A stretch of DNA of 33,780 bases, taken from NCBI GenBank assembly GCA_964384025.1, contig CAYLJJ010000079.1, positions 1-33,780 of the forward strand. The letters run 5' to 3'. Position numbers and translations under genes: made by a program. This stretch comes from CAYLJJ01 sp964384025 (GTDB lineage Bacteria > Myxococcota_A > Bradymonadia > UBA7976 > UBA1532). The notes below the pieces were generated by a model. The model was not told the DNA's origin, did no database searches, and saw only the letters and a list, made by a program, of their open reading frames with translations. Every line of letters starts with the position of its first letter. The stretch's first letter is position 1. This document shows positions 24,448-32,492 of the stretch, piece by piece.

Positions 24448-26316
24448 TCAGCCCCCACAGGGCTCAACTATACAGATCGCTGAAGGCATGTCAGGCTTAG
24501 GTAAAGATTCATCGCAGGAGTCCCCGATGGCGATGGCGGGAGCCCACTCCCACTCGTTGAACTGAAGCTCTCCCACATGGTGAGCCAAGCCACAGAGGCT
24601 AAAGCTGCGCAGCTCAGCGCGGCGAATATAGCGGCTGGTCTGGCGATAGAATACCCCCACTTTATTGCGCGGGATCCTTGAACTGAAGTTGATCCCCACC
24701 TCATGACTCTGGGTGTTGGCCCAGCTTTGAGACTCCGACTCCTTGAAGGACTCTCCATCGCTCTGGTTGAGGGAGCGGCCTTCAGAGAGGTTCCAGACAT
24801 GGGACTCATCTCGGGAGCGCTGATCACTCTCGCTGCGTTCACGGGAGCGAGAGAGAGCGAAGGAGCCAGAGAGGCTCTCCTGTTGAGACTCTGTGGTTGT
24901 GCTGCCAAAGCTCTGGCTCTCGGAGTGGCTGCCTCCCGCGCTGTGTCCTCGCTCAGACGATTGGCTGCGGCTGACCCCCTCTGTCCCCGCCATGGAGCCT
25001 CCTGCGGTGACCCCCACAGTAGAGGAGACCTTACCGGTCACTTTAGCAAAGCCTGGAACAGAGCCCTCAGCGCTGGCGTTGACGGTGACAGAGCCACTCA
25101 CCGAGCCATAGACGGTGTCTACATTGTCCTGAAACTCGGTCTCTGTGACCCCCTCTCGGGAGTTCCAATTCCAGTCCTCTCCATTACTGGAGCTGAGGCT
25201 CTCATCGTTGGAGTGGCTGTCGGAGTAGCTCAGGCCATAGCTTTCGCTGGTCCGCTCCTCTTCACGACTCACCCCCCCCATGCTACGGCTCACTGAGTTG
25301 CCCTCGCTGAAGCCCTCCTGCCAGTTCTGATCTAAGCGAACCCCCGCGCTGCTGGAGACCCCTCGCGTCAAAGAGACGCTGACCTGCTGTTGGCGGCTCT
25401 CGCGGGTGGTCTCGCTGTAGCTCACCACAGTGCTCACCCCTCCCGGAATACAGCCTGAAACAGGCACCGCCTCGTAATACTCCGCCAACTCTCGAGCGCC
25501 GTCATAGATCATCTCCATGGGGCGGTGAACTGGGATGGGCAGCGCGGTTTCAACGCTGCGACCCTCAGCGTCAAAGGCGAAGACTCGAATGAGCGAGACG
25601 TACATCTGTTGATCCTCTGGAACAGGGTTAAAGATCAGGGCGCCCTCAGGGCTGCCCCCCATCCCAGCGCTGTCAGAAGGGACCGGAGTGTCATACTCAT
25701 GCTCAACAGGAGTGAGACCCTCAAAGCCGTTGATGTTGCTGAACTCATAGCGATAGCGCTGCGCCGAGATGCCCACCGAGCGAACCCGCAGCACATAGGG
25801 TGTCCCTGGCAACACCCTGAGGACAGGGGCGCCGCACTCTGTATCAAAGGGCTCAAAGGCTTCGATCAAGATTGAAGGCTTCACCTCAAGATCGAGAGGC
25901 TCTGACTTATGATGGATCACGAGGCCCTCTGGATCCTCAGTGATCGCTGTCACTGTACCCCGGAAGACCCCAGGACGATTATTCTGGCTCAGAGGATTTT
26001 CAAAGGGGCCAAAGCGAGAGAGACGCAGGGCTGTATGCTTCTCATCTCCGATCTGAGCATAGCCATCGAAGATGGGGCTGAAGCTGCGGTTTACCTGCTC
26101 TTCGCTGCCATCATCATTGTGATAGGTCCCCTCAAAGAGGAGCTGAACGCTACTCTCCTCCTCATCAACAAGATCAGAAGCATAAAACTCTAAGCTCTCT
26201 CCAATCACGATCTGCTGTTTGGAGAGCTGTAGGCTGCTCGCCTCCTCCTCAGGAGTGGCGTCAGCGCAGGCGACGGCGATGAGAGCCGTCATGAGGGACA
26301 GTAGGCTGAGTCGCAT
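24448..26316 (-). CDS. Ser-rich lipoprotein, second of a tandem paralogous pair
   Basis: This 622-residue exported protein has a lipobox LIAVAC (Cys17) after a short signal peptide. An N-terminal beta-rich region (about 25-150) includes an IGESLEFYASDL strand pattern like IPT/TIG or Ig folds. A middle domain to about 290 ends in VSGCIPGG. A striking Ser/Glu/Gly-rich segment (about 300-560) alternates polar residues and includes VSGSVTVNASAEGSVPGF. The conserved end has ELRSFSLCG and three more cysteines, finishing EPCGG. Its neighbour at 26327-28204 shares this plan throughout. GAGAGG lies six bases before the ATG, and the gap to the upstream paralog is ten bases. Alternating Ser strands with a SVPGF element recall aerolysin/ETX-MTX2 pore-forming hairpins, but that is a guess. 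Confidence 0.8.
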   Translation of the reverse strand: MRLSLLSLMTALIAVACADATPEEEASSLQLSKQQIVIGESLEFYASDLVDEEESSVQLLFEGTYHNDDGSEEQVNRSFSPIFDGYAQIGDEKHTALRLSRFGPFENPLSQNNRPGVFRGTVTAITEDPEGLVIHHKSEPLDLEVKPSILIEAFEPFDTECGAPVLRVLPGTPYVLRVRSVGISAQRYRYEFSNINGFEGLTPVEHEYDTPVPSDSAGMGGSPEGALIFNPVPEDQQMYVSLIRVFAFDAEGRSVETALPIPVHRPMEMIYDGARELAEYYEAVPVSGCIPGGVSTVVSYSETTRESRQQQVSVSLTRGVSSSAGVRLDQNWQEGFSEGNSVSRSMGGVSREEERTSESYGLSYSDSHSNDESLSSSNGEDWNWNSREGVTETEFQDNVDTVYGSVSGSVTVNASAEGSVPGFAKVTGKVSSTVGVTAGGSMAGTEGVSRSQSSERGHSAGGSHSESQSFGSTTTESQQESLSGSFALSRSRERSESDQRSRDESHVWNLSEGRSLNQSDGESFKESESQSWANTQSHEVGINFSSRIPRNKVGVFYRQTSRYIRRAELRSFSLCGLAHHVGELQFNEWEWAPAIAIGDSCDESLPKPDMPSAICIVEPCGG

Positions 26317-26326
26317 GAGTAACCTC

Positions 26327-28204
26327 TCAATCGCAGGGGGGGATGAAGCATTGGGCGGGGAGCAGTTCAGGTTGGGGGATATTCTCTAAGCAGTCTTTGC
26401 CAAAGGCCAACTCAGCCGCCCAGGCCCAGTCATTCATTTGCAGCTCCCCTACATGGCTCCCCAAGCCGCAGAGATCGTAGGAGCGCAGCTCGGCGCGCTT
26501 CACAAAGCGCGTCACTTGGCGGTAATACATCCCTGTTTGAGAAGCAGGGATGCGACCTTGAAGCCGTTGGGAGGTGCTTAGGCTGGAGGAGTTAACCCAG
26601 GTCTGCTTTTCGCTCTCACTGAACTGTTCGCTCTGTTCCCGAGAGAGGGCCTCTCCCTCTGATAGGTTCCAAACATGGCGGCGGTCGCGCGCCTCCGTAT
26701 CAGACTCATTTTGGCGATGTCCCTGGCTGACCGCGTAGCTCCCGGCAAGAGAATGAGACTCGGCCCGCGCCATGGTGCTGCCAAAGGAGCGCTGCTCATC
26801 GCTGCTGCCTCCCATTCCGTAACCCCGGCTAAAGTTGATCCCTTGGCGATTCCCCTCTGTCCCAGCGGTGCGAGCCCCAGCGCTGACCCCAGCGCCGACC
26901 TCGACCCCTCCTGTGGCCTTGGCAAAGCCAGGGATCGAGCCTTCAGCGGAGACACCTACGGTTCCAGAGACGCTGCCCTCACCATAGATGGAGTTCATCC
27001 GACTCTGATAATCCTCGTTGCTCTCCCCTTCGCTGAGATTCCAATCCCAACGCTCTCCGTCTGAGGAGCTGTAACTGACATTATTGCTCTCATTTTGGCT
27101 GTAGCTCAAACCATAGCCCTCTTCGGTGCTCTCTCCCTCCCAGTTAGAAGCGCCCATCGTATGGCTCTCGCTGAAACCGGTTGAGATCCCCTCCTGGGTG
27201 CTGCTGCTGATCTGGGTGCTCTCCTTATGGCTCCAGGAGGAGGAGAGGGTCACGCTTAGGACCTGTTGTCGAGTCTCAGTGATGGTCTCAGAGTAGCTCA
27301 CCTGGGTGCTGATATTGCCTGGAATGCAGCCTGAGACTGCTTCAGGCTCATAGCGCTCCGCCATCTCATAGTTGCCATCATAGACAACCTCCATGGGACG
27401 GTGGATGGGGAAAGGCAGAGCGGTCTCAGCGATGTTGCCCTTAGCGTCGATCGCCAAGACACGGATCGCCGCGATATAGCTCTGCTGATCCTCAGGCACC
27501 ATATCGAAGAAGATGGGACCCCCAGGGCTGTCAGGAGCGCCCACCTGATCTTCAGAGACGGGAGAGCCAAACTCATGCTCGATGACAGTGACCCCTGGAC
27601 TGCCGTTGATTCCAGTGAACTCATAACGAAAACGCTGAGGCAGAATACCGCTGCTGCGCACTCGCATCACATAGGGGATCCCAGCTAAGCCTCGAAGGGC
27701 TGGAGCGCTGCACTCAGCCTCTAGAGGGGCAAACTCCAAGATAGAGATGGAGGGGCCTACTTTAAGGCTCAAATCCATCCCCTCGCCTACAAAAATCTCT
27801 CCCTCTTCAGTCTCTGTGACTGGGTAGACCTTCCCCTCAAACTGCCCCGAGTGGTGACTCCCCGTAAAGGGGTTTTGGAAGGGACCAAAGCGAGAGAGAA
27901 TCAGGGCCTGCTTCTGGCCCAGCTCTGTCTCCTCATCACCGATCAGGCCGTTAAAGGTGGGGCTCAAGGTGACATTCACCTGCTCAACGTTCCCCTCAGT
28001 GGTGGAGAATTGTCCCAAAAAGCGCAACCGGGTTTGCCCCTCCTCCCCATAAGGCAAATTTCGACCAAAGAACTCCAGGCTTTCACCGATGACCAGATCA
28101 TGTGTGGAGATAGAGCTGATCTGAGGCTCTGAGGTGTCGGGGTTCTCCTCGGCACAGGCGAGGCAGAAAGAGAGAAGGAGCAACAGCAGAGAGAACCGAA
28201 GCAT
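26327..28204 (-). CDS. Ser-rich lipoprotein, first of a tandem paralogous pair
   Basis: This 625-residue exported protein starts MLRFSLLLLLLSFCLAC, with a probable lipidated Cys17 (the -3 position is a non-ideal Cys). It matches its downstream paralog along the whole length: IGESLEFFGRNL, FGPFQNPFTG, VSGCIPGN, YGLSYSQ, GSIPGFAKATG, HVWNLSEGE and ELRSYDLCGLGSHVGELQ. The Ser/Glu/Gly-rich central segment contains repeated aromatic-Asn-x-Ser-Glu-Gly motifs (WDWNLSEGE, HVWNLSEGE). ATG 28204 is chosen because AGGAG lies seven bases upstream and a signal peptide follows; the longer frame to 28345 has neither. The downstream paralog begins ten bases after its stop. No function is assigned; a surface or secreted beta-structured assembly is likely. 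Confidence 0.8.
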   Translation of the reverse strand: MLRFSLLLLLLSFCLACAEENPDTSEPQISSISTHDLVIGESLEFFGRNLPYGEEGQTRLRFLGQFSTTEGNVEQVNVTLSPTFNGLIGDEETELGQKQALILSRFGPFQNPFTGSHHSGQFEGKVYPVTETEEGEIFVGEGMDLSLKVGPSISILEFAPLEAECSAPALRGLAGIPYVMRVRSSGILPQRFRYEFTGINGSPGVTVIEHEFGSPVSEDQVGAPDSPGGPIFFDMVPEDQQSYIAAIRVLAIDAKGNIAETALPFPIHRPMEVVYDGNYEMAERYEPEAVSGCIPGNISTQVSYSETITETRQQVLSVTLSSSWSHKESTQISSSTQEGISTGFSESHTMGASNWEGESTEEGYGLSYSQNESNNVSYSSSDGERWDWNLSEGESNEDYQSRMNSIYGEGSVSGTVGVSAEGSIPGFAKATGGVEVGAGVSAGARTAGTEGNRQGINFSRGYGMGGSSDEQRSFGSTMARAESHSLAGSYAVSQGHRQNESDTEARDRRHVWNLSEGEALSREQSEQFSESEKQTWVNSSSLSTSQRLQGRIPASQTGMYYRQVTRFVKRAELRSYDLCGLGSHVGELQMNDWAWAAELAFGKDCLENIPQPELLPAQCFIPPCD

Positions 28205-28371
28205 CAAATGGCTCCTATGAGATGGATGGTAAAGTAGCCATGAATAAGGGGCTGGCCACCACCTTGGGGAGGTGTTTTCTGGAGGGTTTGGGGTTTCAAC
28301 TCGATCTTCTTCAAACTTTGAGAAAGAGCAGTAAGCGCTCCTCAACTTTGGAGCATAATCTATGCCGATAA

Positions 28372-29400
28372 CTAATTCAAGCCATCAATGCTCAGGTGAT
28401 AATGAGAATAACAACTATAGGAATAGGAGAAAGGATGGACGTGGATAACATATATACCTCCATCGTCAAAGTCAGCTGACTCTCTCCACTCTATGAGTCC
28501 ATCTGCCGATCCAGCGACATGACTCCTTGCTAATGAATCGTCATTTCTACAGTTACTGAGCCCTTGATAAAGAGAAATGTCGTAATCGCTACAACCTAGG
28601 ACATTTCCCAAAACGATAGAAATTGCTTCCCAAGAACCCATCAAAGGATCATGTGTTCCAAAACAATAACAATCGGAAATATCAAACTTACCATCGGTTT
28701 TTTTCTAAAATAAGGTTAGAAACACCTTGGTTTTCAACACTTAGTACTCTTCTTGAGCAGGTACACTCTCCTCTAATTTGACGTTCATATAACTCTGTCT
28801 GTTTGCATTACAGGTCTGAACACTCTCTACGGATATTCACCTGAGTGTATTGAGGATGACACTCTTCCTCTTCGCTACACTCGATCCATTCAATTTGCTG
28901 GCAGTTTGGATGCTCACATTGGTGTCTGCGTTGACTTACAGCGTCCACTTAGATTCTCTGGGCTCCATTTAGGGGCACAAGTAGCCATTTTTTCGGCATA
29001 ATTAATCAAGATAGCCCAGTTGCACTCTTCATTACAGCTTCGGCTACGCTCTCCACAACCACCTGGGCAGGTTTCAGTTTCTGCAGTCCCCTACTCACAC
29101 TTCCTTGCCCCATTACATTCTTGCCATGCTCCCCAAGTATAGTAGGCTCGGCAAAGCCTGTGTTTAGAGGCGTAGTGCTCACAGCGAGCCTCCTCAACAT
29201 CTCCAGGTCGACAGGCCAAGCTTTCCTCCTGGTACTCTCCCCAGAGCCTCCAGGCCCTATTGATACACTCCTGTTCTCTTAATCCATACTGTCCGCAGAC
29301 TTGAGCATCTACACTGTTGCCAGAACAGTGTAGATGCTCTCTGGAGCGCTGCAATTCACTCAGATCCCTGATTCACAACGCTCCTCTCGCGTTTAAGATA
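28372..29400 (-). pseudogene. Decayed secreted Cys-rich repeat protein with C-terminal PPC-like domain
   Basis: On the minus strand, pieces of one protein can be followed through stops and frame changes. They run from EERCESG near 29390, then a Cys-rich stretch (QVCGQYGLREQEC, WGEYQEES, WGAWQECNGARKCE) ending at TAG 29091-29093. The same frame continues GTAETETCPGGCGERSRSC, then shifts near 28960 to HQCEHPNCQQIEWIECSEEEEC and meets a TAA. It then reads ENQGVSNLILEK up to a seven-A run (28698-28704), where removing one base joins it to TDGKFDISDCYCFG. The rest is a pre-peptidase C-terminal-like beta domain (DYDISLYQGLSN, GGIYVIHVHP) ending at TAG 28372. The 28.4-29.0 kb part is AT-rich compared with its surroundings. 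At least three disabling changes make an intact gene unlikely. Confidence 0.75.
29303..29339. repeat. Perfect 16-bp inverted repeat (hairpin) inside the pseudogene
   Basis: GAGCATCTACACTGTT (29303-29318) is followed by the loop GCCAG and then its exact complement AACAGTGTAGATGCTC (29324-29339). No T-run follows on either strand, so it is not an ordinary terminator. It lies within the Cys-rich part of the decayed gene. Confidence 0.95.
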
Positions 29401-29545
29401 CAAGCCTGAGGGATACATATCGCTTCAACCATTCACGGTTGGCTGTAGCGGTAATGCTGAAACTCCTACCCTCCCCCTGTAGAAAAGATGAGCCTTTTTT
29501 CTCTCTGGGTGGTGAAATCAAAAAAACTCTAGAATGGAGCCTCTG

Positions 29546-31096
29546 ATGAGAGCTCTCCCCTGGAGCGCTCTTGCGCTTCTGATCTTCAAAGCCCAAGCCC
29601 TCCCTGTCCCTGCCGAGCTTGAAGGAGAGCTGCGTTGGGATGCCCAAGAGGGCCCCTATCAGATCATAGATGAGGTCAGGCTCTTAGAGGGGGCTCGTCT
29701 GGAGATCGAGGCGGGCTGTCGTGTGGAGTTGGCCCCTGGCGCCCTGTTTGTTATCCAGGGGGAGCTGATCGCGCGAGGGCGCGCAGAGGCACCTATCCTC
29801 TTCACGGGCTCTGCTGAGGCTCCCTGGAACTCCATCCGCTTTGAGCCGGAGGCGGTGAGCGCTGAGTTCCAGGCCCTGGATGAATATCAGAGGGGCTCGA
29901 TCTTAGAGCACTGCATCTTTGAGCACGCTGAGCGCGCCCTTCACCTCCTAGACAGCGCCCCTTTTATCCATGAGAGCCTCTTTCGAGAGAATCACGCCCC
30001 TGTCACCCTAGATCTAAGAGGTGGCGCGGCCATCACCATAGAGGAGGGGGCCGCTCCTCGGATCATGGGCTGCCGCTTTGAGCGGAACGTGGCCGATTTG
30101 GCGGGCTATGGAGGAGCCATCTATATCAGAGCCTCAGATCCCATCATCCAAGGCAACGACTTCAGGGAGAATGAGTCTGTCTATGGCGGTGCTCTGGCTG
30201 CGGATCTCATGGCCTCTCCCATCGTGGGGAACCACTTTGAGGGGAATCGAGCGACGGCGACGAAGGGGGGTGCCCTGGCGCTGATCTCCAGCGTCTCCGC
30301 CCTCCTCAACAATGAGATCAGGGGCAACCGCGCCAAGCTGGATGGAGGTGGGGTGCATATCTGCGTGGATTGTTATCCCCACGCCACCCCCTCGGTGATG
30401 GACAACCTCATCATCGATAACTTGAGCGAGAATGAGGATCCCCGGAAGGGGGCGGCGGGCTTCGGCGCAGCCTTCCTCAGGGTCTTCGCCTATAACAGCC
30501 TACTGGGTAACCTGCGTGCGGGGCAGCCCTCAGATTTTGGTTGGTACCACCACGAGGAGGAGGGCTACCCCCCTTGGGTCTCGGAGCGCTCCATCGCTCA
30601 GAACTGGTGGGGAGAGCGAGGGAGCCATGAGATCGCTGAGGCGATCTTCGACGGCGAGGATGCTGAGGGCTATCACCGGGTCTCTTTCGAGCCTCTCCTT
30701 GAGGAAGCACCGAGCCCTCAACCTCGACTGCTCCTGGCGACTCGAAAGCTCCAGTATAGAGATGCTGAGGATCCTATGCCCTTCTTCCTCACGCTCTATA
30801 ATCCAGGAGCCGCACGGAGCCTGGAGCTGAGGATCCTGATCCAATATGAAGATCTCCCACCCGTACCCTGGCGAGCTGCGCTGGAGTTTCCAGGGGCTCG
30901 ATGGGAGGAGGGGGGGCTGCGTCTGGAGATGCCCGCTGCTGCAGTCTTCTTCCAACAACTGCTTCAACCTGACTATCCTGGACGGGCTGAGTTCAGCTGG
31001 GGCCTCTGGCACGGGGCTCTCTTTGATCCCGAATCAGGAGCGCGGATCGGAGACCTGCACAGCCTTCGCTTTGATCTCCTGGAGGCTCAACCATGA
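29546..31096 (+). CDS. Secreted right-handed parallel beta-helix protein
   Basis: This 516-residue protein has a signal-like N-terminus MRALPWSALALLIFKAQALP and then a start-up strand region (LLEGARLEIEAGCRVEL). Beta-helix rungs follow at about 80-310 with repeating patterns such as HCIFEHAERAL, GCRFERNVADLAGYGGAIYI, GNDFRENESVYGGALA, GNHFEGNRATATKGGALAL and NNEIRGNRAKLDGGGVHI. The GGAIY/GGALA motif after each N-x-x-x-N turn is typical of polymorphic outer membrane/right-handed beta-helix repeats. The C-terminal ~180 residues form a different beta domain. ATG 29546 is preferred over 29534 because GGAG precedes it by six bases. Its stop overlaps the next gene's start (ATGA), coupling three exported proteins. 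Likely surface binding or polysaccharide-related; no catalytic site is recognised. Confidence 0.85.
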   Translation: MRALPWSALALLIFKAQALPVPAELEGELRWDAQEGPYQIIDEVRLLEGARLEIEAGCRVELAPGALFVIQGELIARGRAEAPILFTGSAEAPWNSIRFEPEAVSAEFQALDEYQRGSILEHCIFEHAERALHLLDSAPFIHESLFRENHAPVTLDLRGGAAITIEEGAAPRIMGCRFERNVADLAGYGGAIYIRASDPIIQGNDFRENESVYGGALAADLMASPIVGNHFEGNRATATKGGALALISSVSALLNNEIRGNRAKLDGGGVHICVDCYPHATPSVMDNLIIDNLSENEDPRKGAAGFGAAFLRVFAYNSLLGNLRAGQPSDFGWYHHEEEGYPPWVSERSIAQNWWGERGSHEIAEAIFDGEDAEGYHRVSFEPLLEEAPSPQPRLLLATRKLQYRDAEDPMPFFLTLYNPGAARSLELRILIQYEDLPPVPWRAALEFPGARWEEGGLRLEMPAAAVFFQQLLQPDYPGRAEFSWGLWHGALFDPESGARIGDLHSLRFDLLEAQP

Positions 31097-31602
31097 GGAT
31101 CCTCGCTCTCTCTCTGCTCTTCTTTCTTGCCTGCTCGGATCCTTCGGAGGAGAGCACCCCCTTGGACATGGGGGCTCAAGATCTCGCGCCCATATCCAAA
31201 GAGGGAGAGATCCTGCCTGGAGAGGGCCTCAATCTGGGCAGCCTCAGGTTGCGCTTAGGAGATCCCTGGTCCCAGATCAGCGCCGAGCTTCAGCCCAGCG
31301 CGCTGCGAGATTTGGGGTCCTTGGGCCGGAGTTTTGAGATCTCCACCTGGGGTCTCAGTGGCCTCTTGGGACCGGGAGAAGAGGAGGCCCCCCTCAACCG
31401 GCTGACCCTCTCTAAGGCTCCCTGGACGGCGCGGCCTGGAGCTTGGGGTCTGGGCTCCAGTCGGGCAGAGATCCAAGCAGCTCTGGGTGAAGCTCAAGAG
31501 GATCCTTTCCTGAAGATGAGCTGGTATCCCGCCTTGGGCTTGGCCCTCAGTTGGCGCGAAGAGCGGGTCTCTAAGATCGAGATCTTTCCTGGGCGACCAT
31601 GA
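31093..31602 (+). CDS. Small lipoprotein of unknown function
   Basis: This 169-residue protein has a clear signal peptide and lipobox (ALSLLFFLAC, Cys14), followed by a Ser/Glu linker. A mixed domain containing LGSLRLRLGDPWSQISAELQ near residue 50 and LGSSRAEIQAALGEAQEDP near 120 follows. These two LG-x-S/W-x-x-x-I stretches look like a repeated motif. No family is recognised. It overlaps both neighbours by ATGA, so it is translated together with the beta-helix protein before it and the thioredoxin-like lipoprotein after it. Confidence 0.8.
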   Translation: MRILALSLLFFLACSDPSEESTPLDMGAQDLAPISKEGEILPGEGLNLGSLRLRLGDPWSQISAELQPSALRDLGSLGRSFEISTWGLSGLLGPGEEEAPLNRLTLSKAPWTARPGAWGLGSSRAEIQAALGEAQEDPFLKMSWYPALGLALSWREERVSKIEIFPGRP

Positions 31603-32168
31603 GCCGAGTCTGGGTGCTGCTCGGCCTGCTCGCCTGTGCTCCAGAGAAAAACAGGCTCCTTGAAGCGCCCTGGGACTTGGGAGCCGCACCTGAGCCTATC
31701 TTGGACAGTGGTCCAGGGCTGCTCGATGCTACCGAGCCAAGCTGTCAACTTGCGGATCTTCAACTCAGGGATTGCACTGATGAGGCTACCTTCTCCCTTC
31801 AGGATCTCTGCGCGGCCCCTGCGGGCCTTCTCTTCAACTTCTATGGCTGGTGCGCCAGCTGCCACCGCTACCTGGAACACCTTGAAAGCTTCTATGAGCG
31901 CTTTGAGCCTCTGGGCCTGGAGATGTTCATCCTCATCTCCGAGGATGCCCTAGAGACCCCCGCCTCCAGCCTTTACTGCCAACAGATCACCGAGCATTTC
32001 CAGCTCAGGGCCCGAGTTGTCCTTGATCTCAACCAAGGGGTGGAGGCCCGTTATGGGGGCGCAGATCTACTCCTTATCACCGACGCCCAGGGGCAACTCC
32101 TCCTCCAGAGCGACTCCAGCAGTCCTGAGGCAGTAGAGTCGCTCCTGGAGTCTCTCCTCCTGCCCTGA
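31599..32168 (+). CDS. Thioredoxin-like (redoxin/TlpA type) lipoprotein
   Basis: This 189-residue protein has a signal peptide with lipobox LLGLLAC (Cys13). The thioredoxin-like domain has GLLFNFYGWCASCHRYLEHL, in which Trp84-Cys85-Ala-Ser-Cys88 is the redox CxxC. The domain continues with FILISEDA, an extra Cys in LYCQQITEHF, and LLLITDAQGQLLL where the cis-Pro region is expected. The usual cis-Pro is replaced by an Ala-Asp-Leu context (GGADLLLIT), which would weaken thiol exchange. It probably acts outside the inner membrane on disulfides. It is last in a three-gene ATGA-coupled operon. No thiol-dependent partner is proven, though the extracytoplasmic neighbours are plausible clients. Confidence 0.85.
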   Translation: MSRVWVLLGLLACAPEKNRLLEAPWDLGAAPEPILDSGPGLLDATEPSCQLADLQLRDCTDEATFSLQDLCAAPAGLLFNFYGWCASCHRYLEHLESFYERFEPLGLEMFILISEDALETPASSLYCQQITEHFQLRARVVLDLNQGVEARYGGADLLLITDAQGQLLLQSDSSSPEAVESLLESLLLP

Positions 32169-32419
32169 CGACCCTCAGCTGTGCTCTAAGAGAGCCCAAT
32201 CTCTGTGTCAGGCGCTTTCAGATTTAGAAGGGTAAGAGTGTCGGAGATCCTGAGCTCCTGAAGCCGGTGAAGCGGGGGAAGCTGGGCCGGCCTAAAGTGT
32301 GTCCCTCTCAGCCTTGGCTCAAGAGTTCGACATATCAGGACAAGGGCATTTTAAGCCACCACTGCGCGGCACAAGGCCGCCCCTGAGAGTTACCGCTCGG
32401 GCGGCGGGCTCAGGGACTG
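32169..32419. other. Gap between redoxin operon and tRNA-like cluster
   Basis: These 251 bases contain no supported gene. The plus strand holds GC-rich imperfect dyads (GCCGG to GGCCGGC around 32261-32292), but none carries a T-run, so a terminator for the redoxin operon is not evident. Confidence 0.4.
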
Positions 32420-32492
32420 TGGGGCTCAGAATCGCGACACGAAAACGCACAAATTACAAGTTTGTTGCCTTTACCAATTTGGCTATATCCCC
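32420..32492 (-). tRNA. Degenerate tRNA-like sequence, Thr (TGT) anticodon
   Basis: On the minus strand the 5' two-thirds reads as a tRNA: acceptor GGGGATA, TA, D-arm GCC/GGC with loop AAATTGGTAAA, then a perfect anticodon stem ACAAA/TTTGT around loop CTTGTAA (anticodon TGT at 32456-32458). The 3' third is abnormal. No proper T-arm pairs around the TCGCGAT-like loop, and only the four GGGG/CCCC acceptor pairs are convincing. CCA is not encoded. Its first base directly abuts the CCA of the neighbouring tRNA-like sequence. It is probably inactive or recombined. Confidence 0.55.

Noticed and set aside
24703..25296. 197-codon plus-strand frame opposite the Ser-rich lipoprotein
   Set aside because: Arises as the antisense of Ser/Glu-rich codons; no ribosome site, and the lipoprotein frame is supported by its paralog.
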